This document shows, piece after piece, positions 30,701 through 42,414 of a DNA stretch of 64,000 bases (positions are counted from its first letter, which is position 1; each line of letters starts with the position of its first letter). A program made the translations under genes and the position numbers. The DNA is taken from assembly GCA_003993805.1 (NCBI GenBank), contig RSEF01000004.1, positions 78,970,206-79,034,205 on the forward strand. The letters are read 5' to 3'. A model generated the notes under the pieces. The model did no database searches and was not told the origin of the DNA. It worked only from the letters and a program-made list of their open reading frames with translations. Source of the DNA: Himantopus leucocephalus (Eukaryota > Chordata > Aves > Charadriiformes > Recurvirostridae).

Positions 30701-32896
30701 CAGAAGCCCAAGACAAAAGATTCATTCTCTCAAACCATGAAATTCTNNNNNNNNNNNNNNNNNNNNNNNNNNNNNNNNNNNNNNNNNNNNNNNNNNNNNN
30801 NNNNNNNNNNNNNNNNNNNNNNNNNNNNNNNNNNNNNNNNNNNNNNTTCAGTAATTTTTTATGGTATTTATGACAGCAATTCATTAAAATTGTTTAAACA
30901 TGGCCTTTAGTTTTATTGGTTTTATCTACAAAAAGATGTTGCTTTCCCATTCGTGCACTTTAGGTGTGTACTTTCACATTACCTCAAAGTGCTCAAGGGC
31001 ACGGGTTGGAAGGGGACCTAAGGTTTCTGTAATTAACTGAGGGTCTCCCAAGGTAGCAACAACTTTACATAATGTTCTCCTTTCTTTTTTCTTTTTTTTT
31101 TTTTTTTTTTTAAGAAACAAGCAAACGCACAGGAAATATTGGAAGTGAGACAAAATCGCTTATACAGACATACATAATCCAGGTATTTTGAAAAGTCCTG
31201 GCTCCACACCCAAAGGGGGTATGGCAAGGCATATAAAAGTGGTGCTTCTTAAAGTCGGCCTCTAAAACCTGTGTCTGTATTTTGTGGTCTCCTGGTGAGC
31301 TCTGATCACACCAGGTCTGTTCTCAAAAAGTGCTTGCTCTAATTTCCAGCTCCGCAAATGACACCTACTTTGGCCTATTCTTTTTCACGTATCACTGCTA
31401 CCAAAAGTCTGTGGGCAAAGCCATTTTTGACAGGTGATCCGAACGCCGCTAATAACTCTGTCGGTGATGGGTAAGCGCGTGTGCCGGGTTCCTCATTAAA
31501 GCTTGATCACGCAACGGACTTCTCGCTTAACCTGATCCAGCCAAACACTTCTGTGTGTCGTTAAAATTAAGTGGCGCCTCTGTGTTTTGCTGGATCAGCC
31601 TGAGGAAACCAGAACCACGAAGATCTGCGCTACAAAGCTGTTTCTTCATGGTTTTGGTCACTGTTCAGTTGCAGATGGAAACAACCAGCTTTCACTGGTC
31701 TTTAATGAACCTCTCCCATATCTCCTTACTCAGTCTTCAAAATAAGTATAAACTTCCAAGACTTACCCATGAAATAAGTGGCAGTTTTGCAAACAGTGCT
31801 ACCAAAAATAAAATCTTTCAGGAGGTTGGGAATGAGGGTGAACGGCATGCAGAAAATGCAGAGCATCAGGTCGCTGACGGCTAGTGACAGGAGAAATGTA
31901 TTGGTGACTGTTCTCATCCGCTTGTTCCGTATCAGCACTGTAATTACCAGGATGTTCCCCAAAACACTGAGCAGAAATATCAAACAATACAGCAGAATCC
32001 GAATTATCTGATGCAAATCTGAAAATTGCCACAAGGAAAAGTCAGTTACGCAGTATACACCTCATAGATTAGTATTATATGTTTCATCCTTGAATCAAAA
32101 GGGAAAAGCCTTGCTGTATACAGTTTTACTAAAGTTTATGTCTTTACACCAGTGCAAAATCAGTGGAAGTTCTGAAATTCTTAAACTTACTCTGATCTAC
32201 CTGAGTTGCACAACATTACAATACAATACATGCAGTACAATGTACATTTGGAGAGCCAAATACAACTTCTTAAAAGCAGGTTCTGCTCACACTACTCAGT
32301 GTGCACCGCTCACTCACCGTGGGAGTTCCTCCTTTACGCAGAAGTAAGAAATGATACAGCAATCAAAAATATTTTAATACATGGATATTTCTTTCAGCCT
32401 CAGAGGGCTATAATTTCATATTTAATCATTTTCATACACGGTATAAGGTCAGATAACTCCATTGTTACTGAATCGCTCAAAGGGTAAAAATCATGTTTCC
32501 CCAAGTCTTTAGCAGAGCTGTTTACATTCTGTGTCCAACAGTGCTACTGTTTTAGTTTTCCATTATATTCAAATTTTGTTCTGGTTGAATTTTTAACATG
32601 GAAAACCAGCACATACTACATTCTTCCCTGCCTGTTTGTCCTCCTAACTTATCAGCAAGCAGTTGATTTTGCACTCCCTCACAGAAAAAGCCTTGTGTAG
32701 CTGTTTCTTTCCGTAATACCTCTACTCCCAGCCAGAACTAAATCTGCCTGAAAAAATCTATTTTTCTATACATACCTTTAGAAGGGTAAGGTGGATCATC
32801 CACACAGAAAAAAGTGTCATTTTCCAGGATGATATCGCACGGGAAATCAGTAATATTGGTGCTGTTCCCGAGGAAGCTAGCATCAACTATTTCCAT
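27226..32896 (-). CDS. CCKAR: CCKAR, cholecystokinin A (type 1) receptor, complete, five coding exons
   Basis: This is a class A G-protein-coupled receptor for sulfated cholecystokinin. It acts at the plasma membrane of gut, pancreas, gallbladder and nervous tissue and couples mainly to Gq. The five exons (121, 252, 262, 128 and 527 bp) join to 430 codons, giving 429 residues plus stop; the human protein is 428. All splice sites are AG/GT with consistent phases 1, 1, 2, 1. The N-terminus has glycosylation sites NSTNIT and ENDT. TM1-2 hold LLSVLGN and LAVSDLMLC. The ERY motif is at about 141-143, the TM6 CWTP at about 327-330, the TM7 NPIIY at about 368-372, and palmitoylatable Cys-Cys at about 389-390. 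The ATG has A at -3 and G at +4. The gene is tail to tail with RBPJ and head to head with TBC1D19, the conserved vertebrate order. A 100-base gap lies in intron 2. Confidence 0.98.
28368..28495 (-). CDS. CCKAR: CCKAR exon 4, TM5 and start of third intracellular loop
   Basis: The acceptor is TTCTTTAG. The exon encodes YTFLLLILFLIPGIIMMV, LISLELYRGIKFDASQ and RKSSR. The donor is GTAACA, leaving phase 1. It is only 128 bp, so reading past the donor gives a false extension. Confidence 0.95.
29711..29917 (+). repeat. 103-bp tandem duplication around a single N, in CCKAR intron 3
   Basis: Positions 29711-29813 and 29815-29917 are two copies of 103 bases differing at four positions, separated only by the N at 29814. 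The single unresolved base at the exact junction suggests unmerged overlapping contig ends rather than a real duplication. Confidence 0.85.
29917..30015 (+). repeat. 49-bp identical tandem duplication around a single N
   Basis: Positions 29917-29965 and 29967-30015 are identical 49-base copies on either side of the N at 29966. It directly follows the 103-bp duplication and has the same form. Confidence 0.88.
30212..30473 (-). CDS. CCKAR: CCKAR exon 3, TM3 and TM4 to second extracellular loop
   Basis: The acceptor is TGTACAG. The exon reads GVSVSVSTFNLVAISLERY with the E-R-Y G-protein motif, through SRVWQTKSHALKVIAATW and the loop containing NNTTANMCRLLWPSD. It ends in the Trp codon at the donor GTAAGA (phase 2). 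Confidence 0.97.
30747..30846. other. Assembly gap, 100 N, in CCKAR intron 2
   Basis: A run of exactly 100 N, a conventional placeholder for a gap of unknown size. Flanking intron sequence is unremarkable. No CCKAR coding sequence is missing, because exons 2 and 3 join in frame. Confidence 0.99.
31767..32018 (-). CDS. CCKAR: CCKAR exon 2, TM1 and TM2 to start of TM3
   Basis: The acceptor is TTTTCAG. The exon reads DLHQIIRILLYCLIFLLSV through VCKTATYFM and ends at the donor GTAAGT (phase 1). It includes the TM1 Asn (LGN), the RNKRMRTVTN loop and the LAVSD motif of TM2. Confidence 0.97.
32776..32896 (-). CDS. CCKAR: CCKAR exon 1 (coding part)
   Basis: The ATG is at 32894-32896 (+ coordinates) in a strong initiation context, beginning MEIVDASFLGNSTNIT. 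The exon encodes the extracellular N-terminus through PYPSK and one further base, and ends at the donor GTATG (phase 1). It was too short to stand out as an ORF. Confidence 0.95.
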
Positions 32897-33167
32897 TCTT
32901 CAGTATCCACAGGTTAGCTTTGATGAAGAAGAAGGTGTGTTTGTAACTATCTGCCCATTCTTTCAGCGAACAAATACATTTCTGAATGAAATCCTCGGGA
33001 GAAATACAGGAGAGGCAGTTGTGCAAGGAAGCTTTTCTAAGTCTCCGCCGGGAAGAGCCGGCACACAGAGCCCTGTTCAGGCTGAACAAGATTTATTCCA
33101 GGGGCACACAAGGCAGTTCAGAAAAGCAAAGCATGCGTGCACATACACACTCACACGTATGCACCCA

Positions 33168-33170
<3 letters not shown>

Positions 33171-33203
<33 letters not shown>
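33171..33203 (+). repeat. (AC)n microsatellite about 275 bp upstream of the CCKAR start codon
   Basis: About 16 uninterrupted AC units, preceded from 33140 by imperfect CACA/ACGT-rich sequence. CCKAR is on the - strand, so this tract lies 5' of its start codon, in the presumed proximal promoter or 5'UTR. Confidence 0.95.
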
Positions 33204-33204
<1 letters not shown>

Positions 33205-36050
33205 CCCCTCCGGTACTTTTTTAGATCCACCCTCTTCTGTTACTGGCCCACTGTTGGGATTATAAACAGGCTACAAAAAGATTACAGCATTAACCCCTTG
33301 CAAGATTGCTTCTGCTCACATCTCTGCAATATTTCTCAGAGGGAGTCTGTATCTCCACGGCCAATAAATTACAACCAGTGAGTGATGAGAGGGATAAACC
33401 CGTCTCTCAACCAAAAACATTTTAAATGCTAAGAGTAGCTGAACAAAAGGGCAGTGAAGAGAAAAACACAGCAGAGATTTTGCATGCCTTACATGAAAAT
33501 GATTCTTACCTTCACATATTTCAGAGCAGACTGAAGACTGGTTACGCTCAGAAAAACAAGAGCTTTTACGTTTATCTCATTTGGTGAAGTACTAACTTCA
33601 TATGAAAGCGCTGTACGTGCATGATCCAAACCCTGGTAAGTCAACAGAAAGACTCGCTAATTTCAATGTTCTTGGGTCAAACCCCATGAAAGTATGGCAT
33701 TAGAATTGTCAGTTAATATAAGCAGAAGCCTACACATTTTCTCAGTTCAAGGACTTGTATACGACTTGAATACAAACTTGATGAACTGATAAACTGTGCC
33801 ACGTTAGTTATGCATTAGTGTAAAACACAACGATCTCGATTGCTTAAAAAAACCTCTTTCTTCTGAGTTCTGCTTTTTGAATACATAAACATCATCCTCT
33901 CTGACGTTTCCGCGAAGTCATGGGCTTTTAACTTCCAGTATACAGCTTGTTTATGGCGAAAATATAAATTAATATTATAAGTTAATTGCTGCTATAACGC
34001 AATTGAAAACAATTTTTACATTTAAAATCTCTTCTAGTTAAATAGGCAGAGCAATAACAGGTCCCTAATAACAGGTTCGGACCCCTTAACGTTGATACAC
34101 AAAGACTGGAAGGCCTGGATTTCTTTTCCCGTCTCTCCAGCCTTGCTCTATAGTGCCGTTAACGGGAACAGGTACGTAGGAGAGCTGACTAAAAAGTTAC
34201 ATCTAAAGTTCTGATTTCTAAATTACCTTTTCTTTAGCAGATTAATTATATGTTTTCCATTTCTTTTACAGATTCTTGCACTTTTTAAAAATCTGAGATA
34301 AAATGCCTCACGCTGGCAATCGGCGTGTATAACCTGTACCTGTCCCAGCCGAAAGAAACATTCAGTCCAGCAGGGGACAATTCCAGCTTCACGGGTGTAA
34401 TGCACTGCTAGGAAATTAATCCAGAATGACACGTTCTGGTTTATTTTGCCAGTCATGAATCTCAAAATGGGAGAAAATCGTATTGAAGCAATACAAGTTA
34501 AAATATGTTTCCATTTTTGCACTGATTGAGAATTAAGCTTGAACACCAGGTACCAACATCTCTGAAATTAGCTGCTTAATTCACCTTTATTTTTTTTAAT
34601 ATGTTTCTGTGATTAAATTGATGGGTGTTACTAATTAACCCCTCTATTAAATTACTAACATTGCCCATTTAATTAAACACAGAAAATTTTTTTTGTTGTT
34701 TTAGTTTTGAATTTATTTGTAATTATTCCAGTATTTCCTGCACATTTTCCCTGACAGCTTCAAATTGCTATAGCACCCCAAACAGCTGAAATGGCAGCCG
34801 AGGCAGGTGCCGATTTAGTAGCGGTTGTGCGCAGGAAAAGTGACGGACGCTTTTTGGAAAGGACTGCTGAATTTAGGTTGCTTTTTTGCTCTCCTTCACA
34901 GACAACCTCAAGATGCAGACTGGTCCAAGCTGTTCAAACCTGAGGTTAACAACTTCTCTTTCCTTTGAAAATGACTTTCTATAGCAGAAAACCCAACGGC
35001 AAACCAAATTAGAACAACTTTTGTAGCCTATGTCTGCTTTTCTAAGGTGTCCTTTGTGCTTAAGATACTGATCCTGCTTTCTGTACCTGTATGTGAGTCA
35101 CTTCAATGAAGTCTTCAGATTTTAGAGAATTTTCTTCTGTTATAAAGTAGCATTCAATTTGAACAATTTTGAGGTTTAAGAGACCTTTCGGTATCAAAAG
35201 AAGATATTATAATTATTTATAATTATTATAATGGTCTGACCTGCTGCAAAACACAGGCTGGGTAATTGGGTTTAGCAATTCCGTTACTGAATTAAATAGC
35301 CTGTAATGGAGTTTGAGTCTTTCTGTAAGCAAGATGTCAAATTGTTGTTCTGGGCTTATTCTTAATGTGGAAGAGAAGAGATCTTTCTGGATTCCTGGCA
35401 CCTTCTATTAGATCTGCATTAGAGAAATCAGGTTCGGTTGTGTTGAATGGCTGATATTAGCAGTGTTTCCTCTATTACTTTTTACCATGGATGTGTTGCT
35501 ATTTGGGGTTGGATTCTCTCTCAATTCGCTTTTAATCTACAGTTTTTATACTGCCTATACCACTGTATTTTTGGGACGAGGGGTTAATTGCTGGTGTTCT
35601 GAGGAGTTATAGCTTGGTTAGTCCTGTACCCTGAGGAAGCGGTGTTATACTACAGAGGAAGATTCATTTTTATTTATGTTGTCAGATACAGACTGAGACT
35701 GTGCACTTGTCATCATCTGCTGGGCTTCCAGTCTTGCTAAACTGGATTGCATAGGGTCTTCCATGAAGACTCCATGACCTGGTTAAAAAGAAGAGAAGAA
35801 ACAGAATGAATGGAGGTATCGGAAAAGTTACAGAGGTGCTGTGGCAAACCGTTAGCGATCAGGAGGGAAGACGAGATTAGAGGGATCACTGCAATAAAAG
35901 AGATCGCACTGGGGCTATTGTACTGTATCCTGTATCGTGACAGAGAGTGAATTATCATTCTGAAGTCAGCTTCTCTGTACCTGTCATGACTTTGTCATAT
36001 CTGAAGAACATCAGGTTAGTTATTCATTCCTTGTAAACAAGCTGTTTCGT
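33204..36050. other. Intergenic, nothing recognised
   Basis: AT-rich DNA upstream of CCKAR. Short ATTATA-type palindromic sequence occurs at about 35205-35233. No exon or clear mobile element was seen. Regulatory elements for CCKAR could lie here but cannot be recognised by eye. Confidence 0.55.
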
Positions 36051-36059
36051 ACCTTCCAT

Positions 36060-38340
36060 GAGCATTGTGGCCCAGGTCTAAAATCTTTTCTAGTTATTCT
36101 GCAGTCTTTCACAGATGCTAGCACGTAAGGATGAACCAAGAATTTCAATAATGGCATATTGAGTTTTTATGTTGTTTTTTCCTCTGTTCCTTTCCTAATA
36201 ATTCCTGTAATCCTATTTGCCTTTTTTATGACTATTAAGAATTGAACTGATGTTTTCATGGAAGAATCTACTGTAAGTTTATTAGTGTCCTGCATGGTAA
36301 TATCTAGTTTAGAGCCCTACACTGTTCATGAAAAATTACAATTATTTTCTACTTTGCAGTGATTTTTATTCTCTCAGAAAGAGCTTTCTGCAACTCTTCA
36401 AAGTCAGCTTTTGCTTCTTCTCTCCTTGAATGACTTACCATCAGCAGAAAACTCTTTTACCTCACCTCTCTTCCCATTTTTGGGAGCATTTATGACAGTG
36501 ATGAACAGCTGTAGCAAAGCTTCCTGTGGGGCTCCATTCATAATTGCCTTTCACTCCTACTTTTCATTCCTACTTTTTATTTCCAAACTTTTAATCATGC
36601 TGTTCCCTGTTTCACTCCAGACCAATGGTTTCCTCCTTGTCCATGATGTTAATTTGCTCCTAAACTCCCACTTCCATGATTCTCCTAGTTATTTCTGGTA
36701 TGCAAATCCATGCCGGCTTTGCTCCCTCAGCCCAGATAAGTCTTCCAGGACTGTCTGTGAACATTGATTGCCATCATCCCAGGCCTTGGGAAGCTCCATT
36801 TAGAGAAGCAATGAAGAAACAAACCAAAAAGTGATACAGCAGCTCAGTGATGTGGGTTGTGCCCATAGCATGAGGGAATAATGTTTTTACTTTAAAGAAA
36901 CAAAACATGAAGCCAGAAGCATGCATGCAAGTCATTGAAAAACCCACCTTTACCGGCATGACCACCACTGAAACAACACTTACCCATGGCTCACTGGCTC
37001 TGTGTTCACATTATGCTCTTGGATGCCAGGAACTTGGCTTCCAAGTACTTGACTCTGATTGCCGGCCTAAGGAGAGAATGCCTTTTTGATTTTTTTTTTT
37101 TCCTGGGGAGAAAAGGAAATCAGACCTTCCCATTCCACTTTTGCAAAGGTAGCCCAGAGCCATGTTTGCATTGCAGCTCACTTTTTCTGTGCAAATTCAG
37201 ATGACATTTGTCAGGCTTATTGTCCTGAATGACGTGTGAGCAGATAGCATCATCCTTTGCCTTTCATATCTTCCTGATGGAAGCCCACTGGTGATGGCAG
37301 CGGCAGACCAGGTTGTGCATAAAAAAGCCTGCCAGGACCATGTGACACGGGAAATGCTGAACTGTCAGAGAGCAGTGGGCTCTTGTGGAGGACTTGGCAT
37401 AACGTTCTTTGCCGCTGGAAGTCCTGGGCACAGCTGGCCATCAGTGGTACATACTGCCACATGGTCCCACTAATCCCCTTGCTCTCAGGGGGTGAGAGGT
37501 GGGCCAGGGCTGCAGGTCAGTCCAACAAACACGATAAAGCCAGTGCATGGCTCTCACATTGGTCTCAACTGTAGGTGGTAGGAAGGTGTGAAGGATCAGC
37601 TTCCCCAGGATGGCAGGAGCCCCTCACCTAGCCACATCCCAAGGGATGGGCCCACTACAGCGTCAAAGGCATGCTTCCTAAGCACGTGCTAGAGGGCTGA
37701 AGCCAATGAGGCCAGCAGCCACGGCCAGACCCTTCATGTAGTCAGCAGAAATGCAAAATGGACCAAGCTGCCTTGGATGCAGTCTGCTTCGTGGGGCCTC
37801 TCGGTTTAGTCACGTACTGTGGAGCCAGCAAATGAGTGGAGAGCATAGTGTTGGGAGGCAGAGGGTAAAGCATAGACGTGAAGGGTTGAGAAGTACTGAG
37901 ACATGATTCACTCCAGACGGTACTAACTTCAACCAAAAGCAAGCGCGGAACAACTGAGGGAATGCTATCTTGTGCAAATCCCAACAACTGCCTAGTTACT
38001 GTTTAAAACAAACTTGTTCACTCAGATCTCTAAATCTGCAAGGTGTGGCTTTCCTGTACAAAATTTTTGCAGACCGTGTGTCCAGAGATCTTTATCTGTT
38101 ATTACCATCCCCAGCATTCTTCCTTCTGTGAATGCCAGGCTTACAGACCAGCTTGTAATTCCATGGGTTTAGTTCCCCTGCAGACCTTTTTAAACATTGG
38201 CATCACATTTGCACAATTTTTTTTCTCTGGCAACAATGTAGTCCTAAGCAAGAGATTACACATCATGTTTAATAATTTTACTATTTCCTTTAGAAGTTCT
38301 GGATGAATACCATCTGGTCCTGGGCTGAGCTGGATTCAGC
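36060..38340 (-). mobile_element. Ancient CR1/L3-like LINE fossil, antisense, apparently split by an insertion
   Basis: The left part (about 36060-36770) and right part (about 38090-38340) follow in order the antisense text of an old amniote CR1/L3-like LINE as I remember it. The left part has 'cctttcctaataattcctg' at about 36190, 'gaactgatgttttcatgga' at about 36245 and the 'tatgacagtgatgaacagc' region at about 36491. The right part has 'ggcttacagaccagcttgt', 'aaacattggcatcacattt' and 'gaataccatctggtcctgg'. About 1.3 kb between them does not fit the element. No open frame remains. Confidence 0.55.
36790..38050. other. Unidentified segment lying between the two halves of the LINE fossil
   Basis: The segment is more GC-rich than its surroundings, especially 37250-37750. 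It has several short open frames on both strands but none with recognised domains. Its position inside an older element suggests a later insertion. I could not find convincing terminal repeats or a target-site duplication. It could be a decayed retroviral piece or a retroposed sequence. Confidence 0.3.
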
Positions 38341-38344
38341 GTCT

Positions 38345-41300
38345 GCTGGTTAATTTGCCAGACTAAATGAGTAAGAATTTGCTATGAACTCTTGACTCCC
38401 CTTTTGGAGTGGATTTCTGCATGAAACATATTCAGATCAAAGAGTTTTGTTTTTCTAGGCATTTTTTTTTGCATAGATTTACTCAAATGTACAGCCAATA
38501 ATCTTAATGTTTGGACAGTTCTGAGTTGCCTTTTTAGCATCATTTCTCTCTCCGTTACATTTAGCTAATTGCATGACAGATCACTCTCCATGCAGATCAG
38601 TATCATCTCATTGTCTCCCTGCAAGCTTTAGAAGAGAGAAAAAAAAGGAAGCTCTTTTAATGAAATGCTTGCTAATCACAGATGTAATTTTATTATGTAG
38701 GAGAAACAAAAACCTGAATGTCTGTCCCACTTGAGCTTAATCATGCATTATCTCAGATGTTGGAAGTTTTAGGCAAGAACTTCCTTTGAGTTGGCTGCTT
38801 TATTAACAACACTGATTTATTAATAAAATTGGCTTTGTTAATTAAGAAATAATTTATGTACCAGAATGTATCTGTGTAAATAATTTAGAGAAAAGTATAC
38901 AAAAATATTTTTTCCCTGTGTTCAAAGAAGAGGCCTGCTAATCCATGATAACAAAAGAATCTGCCGTTGTTTTTTTTTTTTTTATTTTTAGTCTTAATCC
39001 TTTTTTTCCCCCCCTGTAATGTCAAATACTGAACACACTGGCTTTGCAGCCAAAACAGTTGCTGTGCTCTGTCATTTCATACTATGTGTACAATGCTTTT
39101 CTCATCCAAGACCAAACCACATCAATTTACAGTTGCCTCATTCTTTTTGCTGAAGAATAAGCATCTGTTCTGTTTTTTCATTAACGTGACAAAGATCTTT
39201 ACTTAAATTTAAACAGAAATTCAACTTGTAAGATGATGAATTGGGAAAAGCTTATCTTTATCTTGTGTCAAACCTACAAATAATTTTGGGTGTGTTGCCA
39301 GTTCTTTTTTGAACTGGCAAATGAAATAAAATCAATGAATTAAAAGATATATATATATGGAAAGTCATGGTCTACTTCTGTTCTCACTTGCCAGGGTTAT
39401 GCTGGCATACGGCCACTGATTCAGTGGAGTTACTCACACACATACAAACTACAGGGAGATCTGAATTAGGCCACGCTTTTGGAGAACACACAAAATTCTC
39501 AGGAACACATTTATTTCAAGCTTTTTCAAAGTGATTTGAGTTTGAGTCTTACCAGGGTCTCACAGTAACTGCAATTAAGACAGGTTTATATCATACTCAT
39601 CTGAACTCGGTAACATAAGGATGAAATTTTCTTCAGAGCACCCTGTTGTACCGTCAGTGATTTCTGAAACAGCATTCACCAGCCGTAGAGGGCATTAAAG
39701 ACAACCAAGGTGCTCTTGCTGCCCCTGCAGTGCTTCTCCAGCGGTCACGTATGACCGTGCTGTGGCACATAGCTTAATAAATCCCTGGAAGACTCTGGAG
39801 GTCTTGATAGGTGATACTCTCTCTGGACACATCTCAAGGTATCTTTTAAATTTCGGGGGTGACCACTTTTCTTTCTTTTGAAGTGCCAATTCATAGTATT
39901 TGAACTTCTTGGATGTTTGCAGTATCATCCACCTGACCTGCCTGTGATGGACATTACAGCTGGCCTTGATGCCTTCAAGGGCACCCAGTCAGTCTGTCAT
40001 GCCGTCTTCCTGGGAAGAGAGGAAATGAGGCCTCCCAGGTGATGGCTGTGACTTTTGTACAGTGTTCAAAGCTCACTGGTGAACAGGATGAATAAAGCAT
40101 ATTGTCTCTGTAAATCTTCAGGTCCAATTTCATTATCATGTTAAAGTTTCTGTGGGTTTTCTGGGCGAAAGAACAGCCAGAAATTCAGTTTTGCTCCAGG
40201 GATTGCTATGCAAGTGTTGCATAAAGTTTAGGGAAAAAAAACGCTTCAAAGAAATATGTGTAAATGGTCTGTCTAGTGTAACATAAGATCACATAAAAAT
40301 CCTACACCCTGTGACAGGCAATAAGATACCATTAGTAAGGTCTGGGATAAATCATTATCCACTCATTCCTCCCGCATGATTTATTGTGCGTGTTGCGACT
40401 CATGTTGGCACTTCTCAGCCAGTGTTGGCCTATCACTAGGTTCAGCTGCGTCTCCTCTCTCCATATACCTCTAATTGTTAAAATTGAGGGCAGAAGTTAT
40501 AATAATGCCCACTGGACAACTGAAGCCGACCCTTTCCCTTTCGTGGCTTATCATAAATGATGCATAAGTTCTTATGAGAAATGAATAGAAACCCAGGAAA
40601 GAGGAACATAGGTATTTTTAAAAGGTGCTTGTTTCTTTTGTAGGCTATACACTGGGCTGTATGTCCTGTTTTTTTCTTCACCCTGTGAATATATTAGTTT
40701 GCCAGAAAAAAAAAAAACAGTTCAGGATTCAAGCTAGAGGTGCAAGGAAATAGCCCTGCACACCCTTACATTGTGGCTGCTAGAATCACACGCCAACTTG
40801 CCAGCACGAACACATGGCCCAAGATGTCACTTTTCTTTTATTATCTTAACACCATCAGGTATTGGTACCGTTAATGGGTTCCTTTGAGCATATTTTTGCA
40901 TACTAGGCCATCATCAGTCAAAATCAAAATCCATCACATGTTCTAAGGTACCAGTCACCTGAGACTGTTTTCTGAGGTAGGGTCATGACATGGTTTGTAA
41001 CAAACAGATAAAAAGATCAGGGGCTGCCACCAGAAAGCCCCCATATATTATAATGTCAGCAAGATGAAGCTTTAACTGTTCTTGTCACTACTGAATTTCT
41101 TAATAAAGCTCAACACTGGAACAGACTGCTAAATAAATTCCTATCTGTAACAACCAAGAACTGCAGTCTTTTCTTTTTAAGATTCCAGTTAAGCACATAA
41201 TGAAGCGGCACTACTGTTTTACTGCCAGAGATTTTCATTAGTAGAACTCACAGAAGTATATGAAAGCAGCTAGTTACGTTAACGCCAGTCACTATGAGTT

Positions 41301-41785
41301 TCAATTCAAAGATGAAAAATATGAAGCACAGGAAAGTGCAATATTTGGCACAGGCCACTCAATGGGCTGGTGGAAGAGTCAGGAAAAGGAAGGCAGTCTC
41401 TTCCGACTCGGTCCGGTATTTGTCAGACAGCTCTGCTCTCGAAAGAAGCCACGTTATACTCATGATATTGAGATCAAATAGATTTCTCCATTTCCGCAGA
41501 ATTAGATAAAGAGATGTTAGTTTCACAACACCAACTAAGTCATTAAGTGACTGGCTGTGCAGTTAGTAGGGAGGAAATAGAGACAGTCAGCTGATGTATT
41601 ATTGGGTGAATTGGTACCAGCATGTCTGAAGCCAGGGCTTTAATTTAAGATTCCAAAGTTTATGTGTCTCACTCTGTACGGAGAGAAGTTACTTTGCATT
41701 TCATGACATCTGCTCTGACATCTACATTTTTGGAGGAGTATCAGTTTCTGTAACAGATGATAAATACCTTTAGGGCAATACTATT
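38345..41785. other. Intergenic, one short perfect inverted repeat
   Basis: Unique, AT-rich sequence. TTGCCAGTTC (39295-39304) and GAACTGGCAA (39311-39320) form a perfect 10-bp stem around six T. A short (AT)n run lies at about 39346-39358. No gene was recognised. Confidence 0.55.
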
Positions 41786-41789
41786 GAAA

Positions 41790-41854
41790 TTTGTTCATTG
41801 ACATCTGAGGTCCATGAGGCAGCAATGTGCCCTGGTGGCCAAGAAGGCCAATGG
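41790..41854 (+). mobile_element. CR1 LINE fragment running into an assembly gap
   Basis: The sequence 'cagcaatgtgccctggtgg' followed by 'ccaagaaggccaatgg' is a typical internal 3' CR1 segment in sense orientation. It stops at the gap, so the rest of the element is probably hidden by the Ns or collapsed in the assembly. Confidence 0.85.
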
Positions 41855-41954
41855 NNNNNNNNNNNNNNNNNNNNNNNNNNNNNNNNNNNNNNNNNNNNNN
41901 NNNNNNNNNNNNNNNNNNNNNNNNNNNNNNNNNNNNNNNNNNNNNNNNNNNNNN
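41855..41954. other. Assembly gap, 100 N
   Basis: Exactly 100 N directly abutting CR1 sequence. The gap is probably repeat-induced and its size is unknown. Confidence 0.99.
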
Positions 41955-42325
41955 CAATGTGTAGCTCCCTGGGGACAGCACTAAACCCCTGTTACTCTGG
42001 GTGTCAAGGAAAGGTAAGTGGCTTATCTACAGTAATAAGTGACAAGGATTGCATGCTGAGTCCTATTCTGCACCATACCTCGTTCCCTCACTCTGCCAGC
42101 ACTGACTGCATGAACGCACTCACCCTCAGCACAGGTAAAGGGGCAGTGTCTCCCCTCCAGTCCCTCCCCACCCCTGTTCCCCCAGCAGAGAAAGCAGCCC
42201 TAAGAGGAGACTTCATGATACGGCATTTCTAGCAGCAAGAGCATGAAAGATGAAGGTGGGATCAGGGCAGCATGAGTGTCACGAATTGGTTAGGGGAAGA
42301 GTGTCTTGGGAGCAGCTGACTGAAA

Positions 42326-42410
42326 GTGCTGGGATTTTGTTGACTGCTGGGATTTTGGGTTTGGGACTGCTGGGATTCTATTGGCAATGCTGGGATTTTC
42401 TGTTGGCTTC
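42326..42410 (+). repeat. Imperfect tandem repeat, TGCTGGGATT core
   Basis: The core TGCTGGGATT recurs four times within about 70 bases at spacings of 18-23 bases. Units have diverged in length and sequence, typical of an old or unstable minisatellite. Confidence 0.75.
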
Positions 42411-42414
42411 CCTC

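Noticed and set aside
30630..30884. ORFs spanning the 100-N gap
   Set aside because: They are created by translating through Ns and have no sequence support.
30995..31030. Possible tiny CR1 tail ('gggttggaaggggaccta')
   Set aside because: Only about 18 bases resemble CR1, too short to call.
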